Assembly (NCBI RefSeq): GCF_007671685.1
Contig: NZ_VCNL01000002.1
Span: 1 to 64,000, forward strand
Reading direction: 5' to 3'
DNA from: Halorubrum salsamenti
Lineage (GTDB): Archaea > Halobacteriota > Halobacteria > Halobacteriales > Haloferacaceae
DNA length: 64,000 nt
Under the pieces are notes generated by a model. That model did no database searches. It was not told the origin of the DNA and saw only the letters and a list, made by a program, of their open reading frames with translations. The translations under genes and the position numbers were made by a program. The first letter of the stretch is position 1; every line of letters begins with the position of its first letter. Positions 1 through 9,169 of the stretch are shown piece by piece.

Positions 1-247
1 CATTGCAATCACCAACTACGAGCGAGGAAACGAACCGGGCTGTGAGATGCTATGAGTTGGATTCTATGACACGCTCTTTACGATTAATCCGCCATCGCCA
101 GCGGGAACGATCCAGACGAGTGATTCATATCCGATCGTAATCTCGAATGGAACTCCCGAGGGGACCGTAACTGTCCCAACGAGGTTCCTCCAGTACCGGC
201 CGGGCTACAACGAACTCGATCCGTCGTCGACGTGGTACGACGCTTCC

Positions 248-1036
248 GTGCTCTACGTCGACGCTCGCGATGACGGTGGCGGGATCGCGGTGATCGAAGA
301 CCAAGAGCTCGTCACCGACGACGGGGAGGTGAAAATCGTAGCCCTCCAGAACGAGTTCCGCCGGAGCGGGACCGGTCAGGTGACGCTCGAACTCCGCCCG
401 ACAGAGAACGTTACTGAGACGCTTCCTGAGGGGGATCTCACCGTCACCCTTCCGACGCGGTTGAGTGGGGATAACTGGAGGGACAAGACCGACCTCCCGA
501 CCGATAACGGTATCTACGGCGGCGTTACGGACGACACGAACGACGACGGCGTCTACAACCTGACGCTCAACACGACCGCCGACAACCTGACCGTGGACAC
601 GGTTGGCGTGCAAGAAACGCCGGAGGACCCGACTCAGAATGACGACGGGGCAGCCGGAGGAGGTCTAGGTAATGAGGACCCCAATCTTGGGGGACAAGCC
701 CCACCGGAGTTCTCCTCGATCGATGTTAGTTCGAGTGGGGATAGCAATAAAAACAATAAACTCACCTTCACTTACAGTACGACAGATGATGCAACTGGAG
801 TAACTCTGTTTGCCCAAACTGACAAGCAGAATGAGTTAGTTAACGATAACGCGGCGCCGACGGACGGCAGTGCGGGCGAGACATATACGTTCAGTGATAT
901 CAACATGAAGTCCAGAGATATAGATATCGAAATGACCGTCCGCAACGCGGAAGGAGATTCTAGAACCTGTACTGGTACGATCACAACTCAAGGGGGTAGT
1001 GTTGAAAAGAACGAGATGCAGTGTAGTATTGATTAA
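248..1036 (+). CDS. Secreted or surface-type hypothetical protein, 5'-incomplete or broken
   Basis: The product is acidic and rich in Thr, Asn and Asp, with many N-glycosylation sequons, like the beta-rich outer part of haloarchaeal pilin-like surface proteins. No catalytic motif is visible. The GTG at 248 is the only usable start, but the same frame is open and protein-like back to base 56, where a TGA (53-55) interrupts it. Translation before that TGA also looks protein-like. The true N-terminus, probably a pilin-type or signal segment, therefore lies off the window or has been lost by a nonsense or frameshift change. The C-terminal third (from about base 700) has lower GC and looks like a separate domain with a Cys pair. 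Function unknown. Confidence 0.55.
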   Translation: MLYVDARDDGGGIAVIEDQELVTDDGEVKIVALQNEFRRSGTGQVTLELRPTENVTETLPEGDLTVTLPTRLSGDNWRDKTDLPTDNGIYGGVTDDTNDDGVYNLTLNTTADNLTVDTVGVQETPEDPTQNDDGAAGGGLGNEDPNLGGQAPPEFSSIDVSSSGDSNKNNKLTFTYSTTDDATGVTLFAQTDKQNELVNDNAAPTDGSAGETYTFSDINMKSRDIDIEMTVRNAEGDSRTCTGTITTQGGSVEKNEMQCSID

Positions 1037-1223
1037 AACACACGAATTCTGAGAGTCTGATCTACGGGACGCGTAGCATTCTACGAATTTTACTAAACAT
1101 AATCTATTCCGGGACCATCCAATCGGCTATGGAGAGTACAGATATTGATTCTCCGATATATTTCCACGATCGACGTAAACGACCATCGACAAAGCCATAT
1201 GCCGGCCGGATGAACGACCGTGT

Positions 1224-2567
1224 ATGACCGAAGTCGGCATCGACGCCGTCGAAATCTGGACCGGGAAGCTCAAGCTCGACTTGCCGGGCACGTTCGCGCC
1301 GGAGAAGGGCGATGACCCGGAGAAGTACACGAAAGGGCTCGGACTCAACAACTCCTCGTTCCCGGACGTGTACGAGGACATCGTCACGATGGGCGCGAAC
1401 GCCGCGAAGGGGCTGATGGACCGGAAGGGGCTCGAACCGTCGGACATCGGCCGGATCGACGTGGCGACGGAGTCGGCGTTCGACCACTCGAAGCCGGTGT
1501 CGACGTACATCGCCGGCTGTCTCGAACAGGTGTACGACGGCGACTTCACCCACGCTAACAAGGGTGAGCGAAAGTTCGCCTGTCTGGCGGGCACGCAAGC
1601 CATCGACGACGCGTACAACTGGATCCGAGCGGGGCGGAACCGGGACCGTCCGGCGATCGTCATCACGACGGACACCGCGCTCTACGCCCGCGGCGACCCC
1701 GGGGAGGCGACGCAGGGCGCCGGGGCCGTCGCGATGCTGATCGACGAGAACCCCTCGATCGTCGCGCTCTCGACGGATCAGGGGTACGGCTCGAAGGACG
1801 AGACGGACTTCCTGAAGCCGAACCAGCAGTTCCCGAGCGTGGACGGGAAACGCTCCGTACAGGTGTATCTCTCTCGGATGCGTGAGGCCTTGGAGGACTA
1901 CGAGTCCGTCACCGACGACATCGAACTCGACGACTTCGCCTACGCCCCGTTCCACACGCCGTTCCCCGGCATGGTCCGGAAAGCGGCGCTACTGGCGTAC
2001 CGCCACGTCATCCGCGACACGAAGTACGAAGACCAGCTCGCCGACGAGATCGGCCGGCAGCCCCGCGAGGACGACTACGCGGACCGCGAGGCCTACGAAG
2101 AGGCCATTCGCGACTACATGGACGAACTGAAGACGACCGAGCAGTACCAGACGTGGTACGACACCGCCGTGGAGCCGACGCTCGGGCTCTCACGGGAGGT
2201 CGGTAACTGGTACACCAGCTCGGTCCACATCGCCCGCGTCAGCGCGCTGCGAGACGCCCTGACCCGCGACCGGTCGTTCGTCGACGACACGCTGCTCGTC
2301 GCCTCCTACGGCTCCGGCGCGCAGGCGGAGATCCACGCGGAGACGATCCGCGAGGGGTGGCGCGCGGAGATCGAGGAACTCGACATCGACGACCGGCTCG
2401 CCGCGCGCTACGACCTCACGTGGGAGGAGTACGAGGACGTACACGACGTTCACGAGTACGACATGGACGTCGAACGCGAGATCGAGGAGTTCACCCAACC
2501 GGAGTCGGAGTTCGTCTTCACCGGCTGGGGCCGGATGAACGAGCGGAAGTACGAGTACGTCGAGTAG
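1224..2567 (+). CDS. hmgB: Hydroxymethylglutaryl-CoA synthase
   Basis: Condenses acetyl-CoA and acetoacetyl-CoA to HMG-CoA, the committed entry to the mevalonate route to archaeal isoprenoid lipids. The 447-residue thiolase-fold protein has the expected catalytic triad: Glu83 in ATESAFDHSKP, nucleophile Cys120 in KFACLAGTQA, and His244 in APFHTPFPGM. Length fits the archaeal/eukaryotic type of family. The start is an ATG with a CATATG-like box about 28 bases upstream, consistent with a leaderless message. It stands alone, followed by rps19e on the same strand after a gap with its own promoter. Cytosolic and presumably essential. Confidence 0.96.
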   Translation: MTEVGIDAVEIWTGKLKLDLPGTFAPEKGDDPEKYTKGLGLNNSSFPDVYEDIVTMGANAAKGLMDRKGLEPSDIGRIDVATESAFDHSKPVSTYIAGCLEQVYDGDFTHANKGERKFACLAGTQAIDDAYNWIRAGRNRDRPAIVITTDTALYARGDPGEATQGAGAVAMLIDENPSIVALSTDQGYGSKDETDFLKPNQQFPSVDGKRSVQVYLSRMREALEDYESVTDDIELDDFAYAPFHTPFPGMVRKAALLAYRHVIRDTKYEDQLADEIGRQPREDDYADREAYEEAIRDYMDELKTTEQYQTWYDTAVEPTLGLSREVGNWYTSSVHIARVSALRDALTRDRSFVDDTLLVASYGSGAQAEIHAETIREGWRAEIEELDIDDRLAARYDLTWEEYEDVHDVHEYDMDVEREIEEFTQPESEFVFTGWGRMNERKYEYVE

Positions 2568-2701
2568 CTGTTCTGGGAGTCGACGGCGAGATTGTGCCTT
2601 CGCGATTCCGTTTCTGTGACTCCGCTGTCCCGTGAAAACGGGTCACACGACGCTTCTCGAATACGATGGGTTTAAACGACGTTAGGCTGAAATTCACCTC
2701 A

Positions 2702-3157
2702 ATGGTAACCATCTACGACGTGCCGGCCGACGCCCTCATCGAGGAGGTCGCCGCACGACTCGAGGACCGGATCGACGAGCCCGACTGGGTCGAGTTCGCC
2801 AAGAGCGGCGCCGGCAAGGAACTCCCGCCGGAGCAGGAGGACTTCTGGTACGTGCGTTCCGCCAGCCTCCTCCGGAAGGTCGCCCAGAACGAGCCGATCG
2901 GCATCGAGCGGCTCGCCACCGAGTACGGCTCGAAGAAGCGCGGTTCGAACCGCTACTCCGTCCGCCCCGGCGAGCACGAGGGCGGCTCCCGAAAGCTCAT
3001 CCGCACGTCGCTGCAGGCCCTCGAAGAGGAGGGGCTCGTGACGACCGCCGCCGGCGAGGGCCGTCGCGTCTCCGACGAGGGCGAGGCCTTCCTCTCCGAG
3101 GTCGCCGCCGACGTCTTCGAGGACCTCGACCGGCCGGAACTCGAACGCTACGCGTAG
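2702..3157 (+). CDS. rps19e: 30S ribosomal protein S19e
   Basis: Archaeal/eukaryotic-specific small-subunit protein of winged-helix fold, needed for 30S head maturation. Typical S19e signatures are present: the N-terminal YDVPADALIEEVA helix, the PPEQEDFWYVR segment and the YGSKKRGSNRY basic loop, ending in a C-terminal LEEEGLV winged-helix region. The 151-residue length is normal. I start at the ATG at 2702 rather than the in-frame ATG at 2666, because a TTTAAA box at about 2670 sits 28-30 bases before 2702 and would overlap the longer start. A run of six T follows the stop as a probable terminator. Confidence 0.96.
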   Translation: MVTIYDVPADALIEEVAARLEDRIDEPDWVEFAKSGAGKELPPEQEDFWYVRSASLLRKVAQNEPIGIERLATEYGSKKRGSNRYSVRPGEHEGGSRKLIRTSLQALEEEGLVTTAAGEGRRVSDEGEAFLSEVAADVFEDLDRPELERYA

Positions 3158-3168
3158 ATAGCGATTCG

Positions 3169-3174
3169 TTTTTT
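3169..3174 (+). terminator. Oligo-T terminator after rps19e
   Basis: Six consecutive T residues begin 12 bases after the S19e stop in otherwise GC-rich DNA, which is the usual form of archaeal intrinsic termination. Confidence 0.5.
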
Positions 3175-3466
3175 ACGGCATCGCTCGCTTCTGAGCCGCG
3201 GCTCTCGCACCAGATATCCGTCTACTCCCGAAAAGCGGCGTCTGAGAGGCCGCTTCCTCGTGTCGCTGTTCGGTGACGATCGTCTCGCGCCCGCCGATAT
3301 ATATCCGATACCGCTATATCGAATTCGGTAGACGGCCGATCGGCGTCGGATCGATCGTCGGAAGCCCGGTGATCGAATCGTCGGCGTCCCGGTTGTCGAT
3401 GCGGACGACGAAAAACGGTGTCCGGCGGTGTTTAGACGGGTCGGTTCGAGCGGATCGGCGGTCGAG
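3175..3466. other. Non-coding gap between convergent rps19e and ppc
   Basis: I see no gene here. It contains alternating AT boxes (ATATATA near 3298-3303 and CTATATCG near 3315) inside GC-rich sequence. A minus-strand run of five T at 3411-3415, about 52 bases past the ppc stop, is a plausible ppc terminator. Confidence 0.5.
3411..3415 (-). terminator. Possible ppc terminator
   Basis: Five T residues read on the minus strand downstream of the ppc stop, in the convergent intergenic region. Confidence 0.3.
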
Positions 3467-6169
3467 CTACCCCGTGTTCTTCATCCCGGCGGCGATGCCG
3501 TTGACGGTGAGCCGGAGGGTCCGTTCCTCCTCTTCGGTGCGGTGGGTCCGTCCGAGGAGGTTCGCCTGCAGCAGGTTCAGCGGATCGACGTAGGGGTTCC
3601 GCCGGTCGAGGCTCTCTTCGAGCCACTCGCGCCGGATCAGGTCGTCGCGGCCGCTGATCTCCAAGACGAGTTCGCGGCCGCGCTCGTACTCGCCGATCAG
3701 CTCCGGGAAGAAGCGCTCGCGGAGTTCGTCGTCCGCGAGATCGGCGTACTCGGCGGCGATCTCCGGTTCGGTGCGGGCGAGCGCGAGCGCGGCGTTGTCG
3801 AGGGTCGTGCGGAAGAACGGCCACTCCGCGTACATCTCTCGGAGGGTCTCGAGCCCCTCCTCTTCGCCGACCTCGTCGAGGTAGGCGTCGAGCCCGGACG
3901 CGAGCGAGTACCAGCCCGGGAGGATGAGCCGGGTCTGGGTCCACGAGAACACCCACGGGATCGCGCGCAGGTCCTCGACGGTGCGCTCGCCGGAGCGCGA
4001 GGCGGGCCGCGAGCCGAGGTTGAGGTTCTCGACGACCGAGATCGGCGTCGCCTGCCCGAAGTAGGAGACGAATCCGTCGGTGTTCAGGAGGTCGCGGTAC
4101 GTCTCGCGGGCCGCGGGCGCCATCGTCTCCATCGCGTCGACCCAGCTCTCGGGCACGTCCTCGGTGGGCTCCTCGTTGGCCTCCTTGCGCGCGCGGATCT
4201 GCGCGTCGAGCATCTGTTCGAGCTCTCGCTCGGCGATCCGCGGGTTGGCGTACTTCTCGGCGATCGCCTCGCCCTGCTCGGTGAACTTCACCTGTCCCGT
4301 GACGGTCTCGTTGGGGAGCGCGAGCAGCGCCTCGTTCATCGGACCGCCGCCCCGCGAGATGGAGCCGCCGCGACCGTGGAACAGCCGGAGGGTGACGTCC
4401 TCCTCGCGACAGAACCGCGCGATCTGACGCTGGTTCTCGTAGAGGTCCCAGTTCGCTGCGAGGAACCCGTTCTCCTTGTTGGAGTCGGAGTAGCCGAGCA
4501 TCACTTCCTGAATCTCGCCGCGGACCTCGAGGGCCGTCGCGTATGCCTCGTTGTCGAACAGCGTCCCGAGGATGCGCTCGGCGCCGTTGAGCGCGGACTC
4601 GGTCTCCAGCAGGGGAACGACGTCGAGCCCGCAGTGGTCCGGCAGCGAGACGACGCCGACCTGATCGGCCAAGAAGAGCACTTCGAGCACGTGGCTCGGC
4701 TCCTCCGTCATCGAGATGCAGTAGGTGTCGATCGCCTGCGCGCCGTACTCGTCCTGCCAGTTCGCGAGCTCCTGGAACCGGCGGAGCACCCGCTCGGTGG
4801 TGTCGGAGACGTCGCCGGGCTCGTCGGCGTCGACGACCGGGTCCTCTTGGAGGACCGCCTCGGTGAGAAACTCCTGCCGGGCGTCCTCGTCCATCTCGCG
4901 GTAGTCGACGCCCTCGGTCGCGACCGCCTCGGCGACGGCCTCGGTGTGGTTCTCGCGGTGGTCGCGGACGTCCAGCGACGCGAGGGTGAACCCGAACGTG
5001 TCGACCTGTCGGCGCAGCGGCTCGACGAACGACTCGCGGACCGCGTCCTGCCCGTCGGCCGCCAGCGAGTCGGCGATCACGTCGAGGTCGGCGAGGAACG
5101 CGTCGCCGTCGGGGTACTCGCCGGGTCGCACGTCGTCGACGCGGTCGAGCCGCTCGCGCATCAGGCGGAGCTTCTGGCGGTACGGCTCGTCGGGGTAGCG
5201 TTCGCGCGCCTCCTCGACGACCGTCGGGAACCGCTCGGCGTCGGCCGCCAGCGACTCGGCGAGCCGGTCGTCGACCGCGTAGCGCTCGCCGTCCTGGCTC
5301 AACACGGCCGAGAGCCGTTTACACCGGTCCCGGTACTTCTCGACGGCGACCTCGCGCTGGCGCCCCAGCGTCTCGTCGGTGACTTCCGGCGTGACGAACG
5401 GGTTGCCGTCGCGGTCGGAGCCCGCCCACGAGCGGAACTCGAAGAGCTTCGGGCAGTCCACGTCGTCGTACTCCTTCGAGATGGTCTCCTCGAACTCCTC
5501 GTAGGCGTCGCCTACGACGTCGAAGAGGGTGTTCTCGAGATACCACTGGACGTTGCGCGCCTCGTCCTCCGGCTCCGGGCTACGCTGGCGCACCTGACGG
5601 GTCCCCCAGAGGCTGGTCACCTCGGCGGTGACGTCGCGCCAGATCCCGTTGCGCTCGCGCTCGGTGAGGTTGCGCTCGTCGAGCGCCTCTAGGTGGTTGG
5701 CGATCGACCGGAGCTTCGCCTTCACGGTGGCTCGCCGGGCCTCGGTGGGGTGTGCGGTGAACGTCGGCTCGATGAGCACGTCCTGTAACAGCTCCCGGAG
5801 CTCGTCGGGCTCGACGCCGGCCTCGGAGAACTCGGCGATCGTCGCGTCGAAGGAGTCGTGGAGCGATCCGTCCTCGTCGGCGTCCCGGATGGCGCGGACT
5901 CGCTCGCGCTCTTCGGCGAGGTTGATGAGTTCGAAGTAGGTCGTGAACGCGCGGGCGACGATCTCCTCTCGGCCCGTCGACAGCCCCTCGACCGACTCGT
6001 GGAGGGCGTCCCGGCTCGCCGCGTCGCCGCGCCGGTAGTCGATCGCCGCGTTTCGGAGGTCCTCGACGGTCTCGTACGCCTCGGTGGAGGCCTGTGCGGC
6101 GAGGACGTCTCCCACGAGCGCGCCGAGCTCGCGCACGTCCGTCCGCACGTCTCGATTGTGCAACACCAT
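3467..6169 (-). CDS. ppc: Phosphoenolpyruvate carboxylase
   Basis: Carboxylates PEP with bicarbonate to oxaloacetate, refilling the TCA cycle. This is the bacterial-type enzyme of about 900 residues, not the short archaeal PpcA. Visible motifs are the catalytic His140 in FTAHPTEARR, LGYSDSNKENG near residue 555, the glycine loop GRGGSISRGGGP near residue 595, and the C-terminal signature ending MKNTG. The open frame extends upstream to 6601, but ATG 6169 is chosen because it begins the family's usual N-terminus and has a TTTTAA box 27 bases upstream on the same strand. Monocistronic. Confidence 0.96.
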   Translation of the reverse strand: MVLHNRDVRTDVRELGALVGDVLAAQASTEAYETVEDLRNAAIDYRRGDAASRDALHESVEGLSTGREEIVARAFTTYFELINLAEERERVRAIRDADEDGSLHDSFDATIAEFSEAGVEPDELRELLQDVLIEPTFTAHPTEARRATVKAKLRSIANHLEALDERNLTERERNGIWRDVTAEVTSLWGTRQVRQRSPEPEDEARNVQWYLENTLFDVVGDAYEEFEETISKEYDDVDCPKLFEFRSWAGSDRDGNPFVTPEVTDETLGRQREVAVEKYRDRCKRLSAVLSQDGERYAVDDRLAESLAADAERFPTVVEEARERYPDEPYRQKLRLMRERLDRVDDVRPGEYPDGDAFLADLDVIADSLAADGQDAVRESFVEPLRRQVDTFGFTLASLDVRDHRENHTEAVAEAVATEGVDYREMDEDARQEFLTEAVLQEDPVVDADEPGDVSDTTERVLRRFQELANWQDEYGAQAIDTYCISMTEEPSHVLEVLFLADQVGVVSLPDHCGLDVVPLLETESALNGAERILGTLFDNEAYATALEVRGEIQEVMLGYSDSNKENGFLAANWDLYENQRQIARFCREEDVTLRLFHGRGGSISRGGGPMNEALLALPNETVTGQVKFTEQGEAIAEKYANPRIAERELEQMLDAQIRARKEANEEPTEDVPESWVDAMETMAPAARETYRDLLNTDGFVSYFGQATPISVVENLNLGSRPASRSGERTVEDLRAIPWVFSWTQTRLILPGWYSLASGLDAYLDEVGEEEGLETLREMYAEWPFFRTTLDNAALALARTEPEIAAEYADLADDELRERFFPELIGEYERGRELVLEISGRDDLIRREWLEESLDRRNPYVDPLNLLQANLLGRTHRTEEEERTLRLTVNGIAAGMKNTG

Positions 6170-6195
6170 ACCACAGGTACACCCGTCGTGGTGGG

Positions 6196-6201
6196 TTAAA
6201 A
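6196..6201 (-). promoter_or_regulatory. TATA box of ppc
   Basis: Minus-strand TTTTAA centred about 28-29 bases upstream of the ppc ATG. The spacing implies a leaderless transcript and supports the chosen start. Confidence 0.5.
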
Positions 6202-6316
6202 GCGATGTCCGAACGAAAGTTTGCCTCAGTTTCGAGTAAACGTATCGACCGACCGCTCGACACCCTCGGGTGGAGGGTTCGTCACCCTTTTTACCGGCCC
6301 AACCCGAACGACGGGT

Positions 6317-7153
6317 ATGAGTCAGTCCGACAAGTATCCGGCCGAGTCCGGTCGGCGCCGCTTCGTCAAGGGCGTCGTCGGCGGCGCGGCCCTCTCGGGG
6401 GTCGGTGCGATGGGGTCGGCGACGGTGAACACCCTGACGACCTCGGGCGGCGTCGGCGGCGGGTCGACCGTCGCGATGTCGATCGCCCAGACCGGCGGCC
6501 CGGCGCCGCGCGGCCTCCCGCAGATTCCGGTGGAGGTCACCGACGACGGCTACATCCGCGGGATCTGGCCTGAGACGCAGACCGTCACGCAGGAGGGGCA
6601 AGAGATCGAGGTCGCACAGGAGCAGCTCGGCGGCCGGACCTACTCCGGCGCGTGGTTCCAGTACTGCGGCGTCGAGTCACAGGAGAACATCGCCCCGAAC
6701 TTCGAGTCGGACAACCTGTTCCGGGCGGCCCCCGGCAAGTACGAGTGGCAGGACGAGACGTACGAGGACGGCGACCAGATCCACATCGACGACTTCGACG
6801 ACTACGCCGAGTGGGGCAACGGGATCGGCGACGACGGCGTCGGGAAGCCGGCATCGGTCACGTGGCGCTCCCAGGACGCCGACGCCGACCTCAACGCCAT
6901 CGTCATCCGCTCGCCGCGGATCGAGGAGGCCGCACAGAACGACGAGTGGGTCTCCGCCTCGACGGACCAGGGGTTCATCGCGTACCTCAACGTCTGTACG
7001 CACTTCTGCTGTATCCCCGATTACAAGGTACTCGAAGAGTCCGCCCGGTACGACGCCGCCAACGGGACCTACTGCGTCTGTCACCAGTCGACGTACGACC
7101 CGTTCACCCTCGAGGAGTCGCTGTTCATCGCCCGGCCCCGTCCGGACGAGTAA
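6317..7153 (+). CDS. Tat-exported Rieske [2Fe-2S] protein
   Basis: Electron-transfer protein anchored outside the membrane, probably passing electrons from a quinol-cytochrome b part to halocyanin. The 278-residue chain opens with a twin-arginine signal (RRRFVKG, residues 13-19, then a hydrophobic stretch). Box I is CTHFCC (Cys227, His229, Cys232) and box II CVCHQS (Cys253, Cys255, His256). By analogy with bc1 Rieske proteins, the ligands are Cys227, His229, Cys253 and His256, with a Cys232-Cys255 disulfide. The first ATG at 6317 has a CTTTTTAC box about 27 bases upstream. No cytochrome b gene adjoins it. Confidence 0.9.
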   Translation: MSQSDKYPAESGRRRFVKGVVGGAALSGVGAMGSATVNTLTTSGGVGGGSTVAMSIAQTGGPAPRGLPQIPVEVTDDGYIRGIWPETQTVTQEGQEIEVAQEQLGGRTYSGAWFQYCGVESQENIAPNFESDNLFRAAPGKYEWQDETYEDGDQIHIDDFDDYAEWGNGIGDDGVGKPASVTWRSQDADADLNAIVIRSPRIEEAAQNDEWVSASTDQGFIAYLNVCTHFCCIPDYKVLEESARYDAANGTYCVCHQSTYDPFTLEESLFIARPRPDE

Positions 7154-7248
7154 CCGACGAAACCGACGAAACCGACGGAACGACGGGATCTTCGGACCCG
7201 TCCCCGACGGGCGCCGCGCTTTTCTCCCCGCTTCGCGTAGGCGTTTTC

Positions 7249-7587
7249 ATGAGCGACGACGAGGTTCCCGCAGACGGAGCGACGGCCGACGACGATCCGT
7301 TCGCCGCGGAGATCGACCGCGCCCGCGACCTCCTCGACGGTGAAGGGATCGAGGCGGTCCACGTCGGCGTCGTCCGCGACGGCGAGGTCGACACCACCTT
7401 CGCCCAGCGGAGCGACGGCGACACGGAGAACGAGGGCCTTCGTGCGCTCGCGCTCTTAGCCGCACACGTCCGACTGGTGTCGAACGAGGCGGGCGCCGAC
7501 GCCTCCACCGTCGCGGGCGACGCGGCGACGCTCGCGGGGCGGGTCGAGCGGATTCCGGCCAGCACCGACGACCTCCCCGAGGAGTAG
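7249..7587 (+). CDS. Conserved haloarchaeal hypothetical protein
   Basis: A 112-residue acidic cytosolic protein. The N-terminal 20 residues are acidic and disordered. They are followed by a small alpha/beta core with the motif VHVGVVRDGEVDTTFAQR and an alanine-rich helix LRALALLAAHVRLV. There is no catalytic signature, membrane segment or cysteine. It lies 95 bases after the Rieske gene on the same strand, convergent with the membrane protein that follows. The ATG is preceded by a TTTTC stretch rather than a clear TATA box. Function unknown. Confidence 0.75.
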   Translation: MSDDEVPADGATADDDPFAAEIDRARDLLDGEGIEAVHVGVVRDGEVDTTFAQRSDGDTENEGLRALALLAAHVRLVSNEAGADASTVAGDAATLAGRVERIPASTDDLPEE

Positions 7588-7610
7588 GCGCCGTCGGGGG
7601 AGCCCGACCG

Positions 7611-8072
7611 CTACTCGGCCGCGTCGCCGTCCCGCTGCTCGCTCCGGCGGATCCGGTAGAGCTGGTGGGCGACACCGGCGAGCGCGACGAGCAGCACCGC
7701 GAGGTTGAACGCCGCGAGGGCGATCGGATGGTACGCCGGGTCGAGCCACGTCCGGATCGCCCGCCCCGCCTGACTGTAGAAGCTCCAGCCGGCGATCAGC
7801 GCGAGCAGTATCAGCGCCGCCAGCCCGATCCGGTCGATGAGCCCGCGGAGGTCGTCGGTCGAGAGCCGACCGAAGCGGCCGTCGTCGCCGGTCGCGTCCC
7901 CTTCCGTGTCGCTCTCGTGATCGGTCGTACGCGGTGCGCGATTCGTGTCGGAACTGTCGTCGGTGTCGGTGTCGGTCATGGGTCCGGGGGGTGAGTCGGT
8001 GGTGTCGCTGTGGTCGGTGTCGTCGAGGCGGTCCGGGTCGTTCCAGTCGCCGCGGTCGCGCTCGTCGGTCAC
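7611..8072 (-). CDS. Small two-helix membrane protein coupled to a PGF-CTERM protein
   Basis: A 153-residue protein with a very acidic, Asp/Thr-rich N-terminal half (about 70 residues) followed by two transmembrane helices, around residues 83-103 and 116-138. I choose the GTG at 8072 because it overlaps the TGA of the upstream gene (GTGA overlap), the usual sign of translational coupling. An in-frame ATG at 7979 is the alternative. It probably acts with the PGF-CTERM protein at the cell surface, but no function can be assigned. Confidence 0.7.
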   Translation of the reverse strand: MTDERDRGDWNDPDRLDDTDHSDTTDSPPGPMTDTDTDDSSDTNRAPRTTDHESDTEGDATGDDGRFGRLSTDDLRGLIDRIGLAALILLALIAGWSFYSQAGRAIRTWLDPAYHPIALAAFNLAVLLVALAGVAHQLYRIRRSEQRDGDAAE

Positions 8073-9094
8073 GGTCGCCTCCGCGCGACGAGGGCCGCGG
8101 CGACGAGCGCGACGAGCGCGACGAGGGGACCGAAGCCGGGCGTCGAGTCTCCGGCGCCGTCGGCGTCTCGTTCGGGCCTGTCGGCACCGTCGGCACCCTC
8201 GCCCGCGTCGTCGCCACCACCTCCTCGCGTGAAGTCCTCGACGGCGAACTCCACCTCTTCGGTCGTCTGGTTCGCGCTGATCGTCTCTCGGGGGTTCAGG
8301 TTGGCGACGCCCTGCGTCTCGTCGATGAGCACGTCGTCGCTCCACAGCGCGGCGTCGATGTAGTAGTTGTAGTTCGCGGGCACCTCGACGGTCGTCGTCA
8401 CGGTGTCGGTCCGGCCGGGTCGGACCTCGCCGACCGTCTCGCTCGCCTCGTCGGCGATCACGTTCGACTCCGACTGCCGGAGCAGCACCCGGAGGTCGAG
8501 CGGCTCCGAGACGGCGTCGCCACGGTTCGTCACCGAGAGCGACACCGACAGCGTCGCGGTCTCGTTGTCCGCCTCGCTCACGCTGACCGCGACGGTCGGC
8601 CAGACGTTCCCCTCGGTGAAGCCGACGCGCGAGTCGGCGTAGTCGGGAGTGAGCGCGGCGACGCCGCCGACTCGGGTCGTCTGGCTCGCGCGTCGCTCGC
8701 CGTCGGCGAAGACGACGGTCTCGATCCGATAGCCGCCAACGCGGTCCACGTCGACGGACCCGTTCACGGTACGCTCGCCGCCGCCGTCGACGTCGCCGAC
8801 GTCGACCGTCGTCTCGTCGACGAGCAGCCCCGAGTCGGCGCCGATCGCGCGGTGGCGGACCGTGACGTTCTCGACCGTCGAGCCCCGGTGTCGGAGGTCG
8901 ACTCCGAGCCGGAGCTCCGCGGTCTCGCCGCGCACTTCACCCGGCGAGACGACCGTGTCGACGATGTGTACGTCGCCGGGGCGCTCGTTGGCCTCTCGCG
9001 GGTCGGTGATCGCATCCGGCGTGGCGACGGCGCCGATCGCGCCCGCGAGCAGGAGCGCGGCGGCGGCCGCCAGGAGGGCAGTTCGAGTGTCCAT
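8069..9094 (-). CDS. PGF-CTERM-anchored surface protein
   Basis: Begins with a signal peptide (MDTRTALLAAAAALLLAG) and ends with a Gly/Asp/Glu-rich linker, the tripartite PGF-CTERM signal (TPGFGPLVALVALV) and RRR. That signal is recognised by archaeosortase ArtA, which cleaves it and links the protein to lipid. The 300-residue exterior contains two or three beta-sandwich-like repeats with CARDB-type wording such as VTNRGDAVSEPLDLRV and an archaeal extracellular YNYYIDAALW segment, resembling the haloarchaeal DUF7490 type. ATG 9094 is preferred over GTG 9103. It is the first gene of a two-gene unit. Confidence 0.85.
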   Translation of the reverse strand: MDTRTALLAAAAALLLAGAIGAVATPDAITDPREANERPGDVHIVDTVVSPGEVRGETAELRLGVDLRHRGSTVENVTVRHRAIGADSGLLVDETTVDVGDVDGGGERTVNGSVDVDRVGGYRIETVVFADGERRASQTTRVGGVAALTPDYADSRVGFTEGNVWPTVAVSVSEADNETATLSVSLSVTNRGDAVSEPLDLRVLLRQSESNVIADEASETVGEVRPGRTDTVTTTVEVPANYNYYIDAALWSDDVLIDETQGVANLNPRETISANQTTEEVEFAVEDFTRGGGGDDAGEGADGADRPERDADGAGDSTPGFGPLVALVALVAAALVARRRP

Positions 9095-9169
9095 ACCCGA
9101 CACGTCTGAACGACAACATAAGTGCTTTGTCAGAGACCGGGGAGCGATTCACCCCGCTGGCGGCCCCCT

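Noticed and set aside
53-55. In-frame TGA read as selenocysteine
   Set aside because: Haloarchaea do not use selenocysteine, and no redox context is visible around it.
3428-5692. 754-codon open frame on the plus strand opposite ppc
   Set aside because: Antisense to an unambiguous ppc. High GC at third positions opens long antisense frames; the product has no fold-like pattern. The same holds for long frames such as 15917-17818 (minus) and 33545-36136 (minus).
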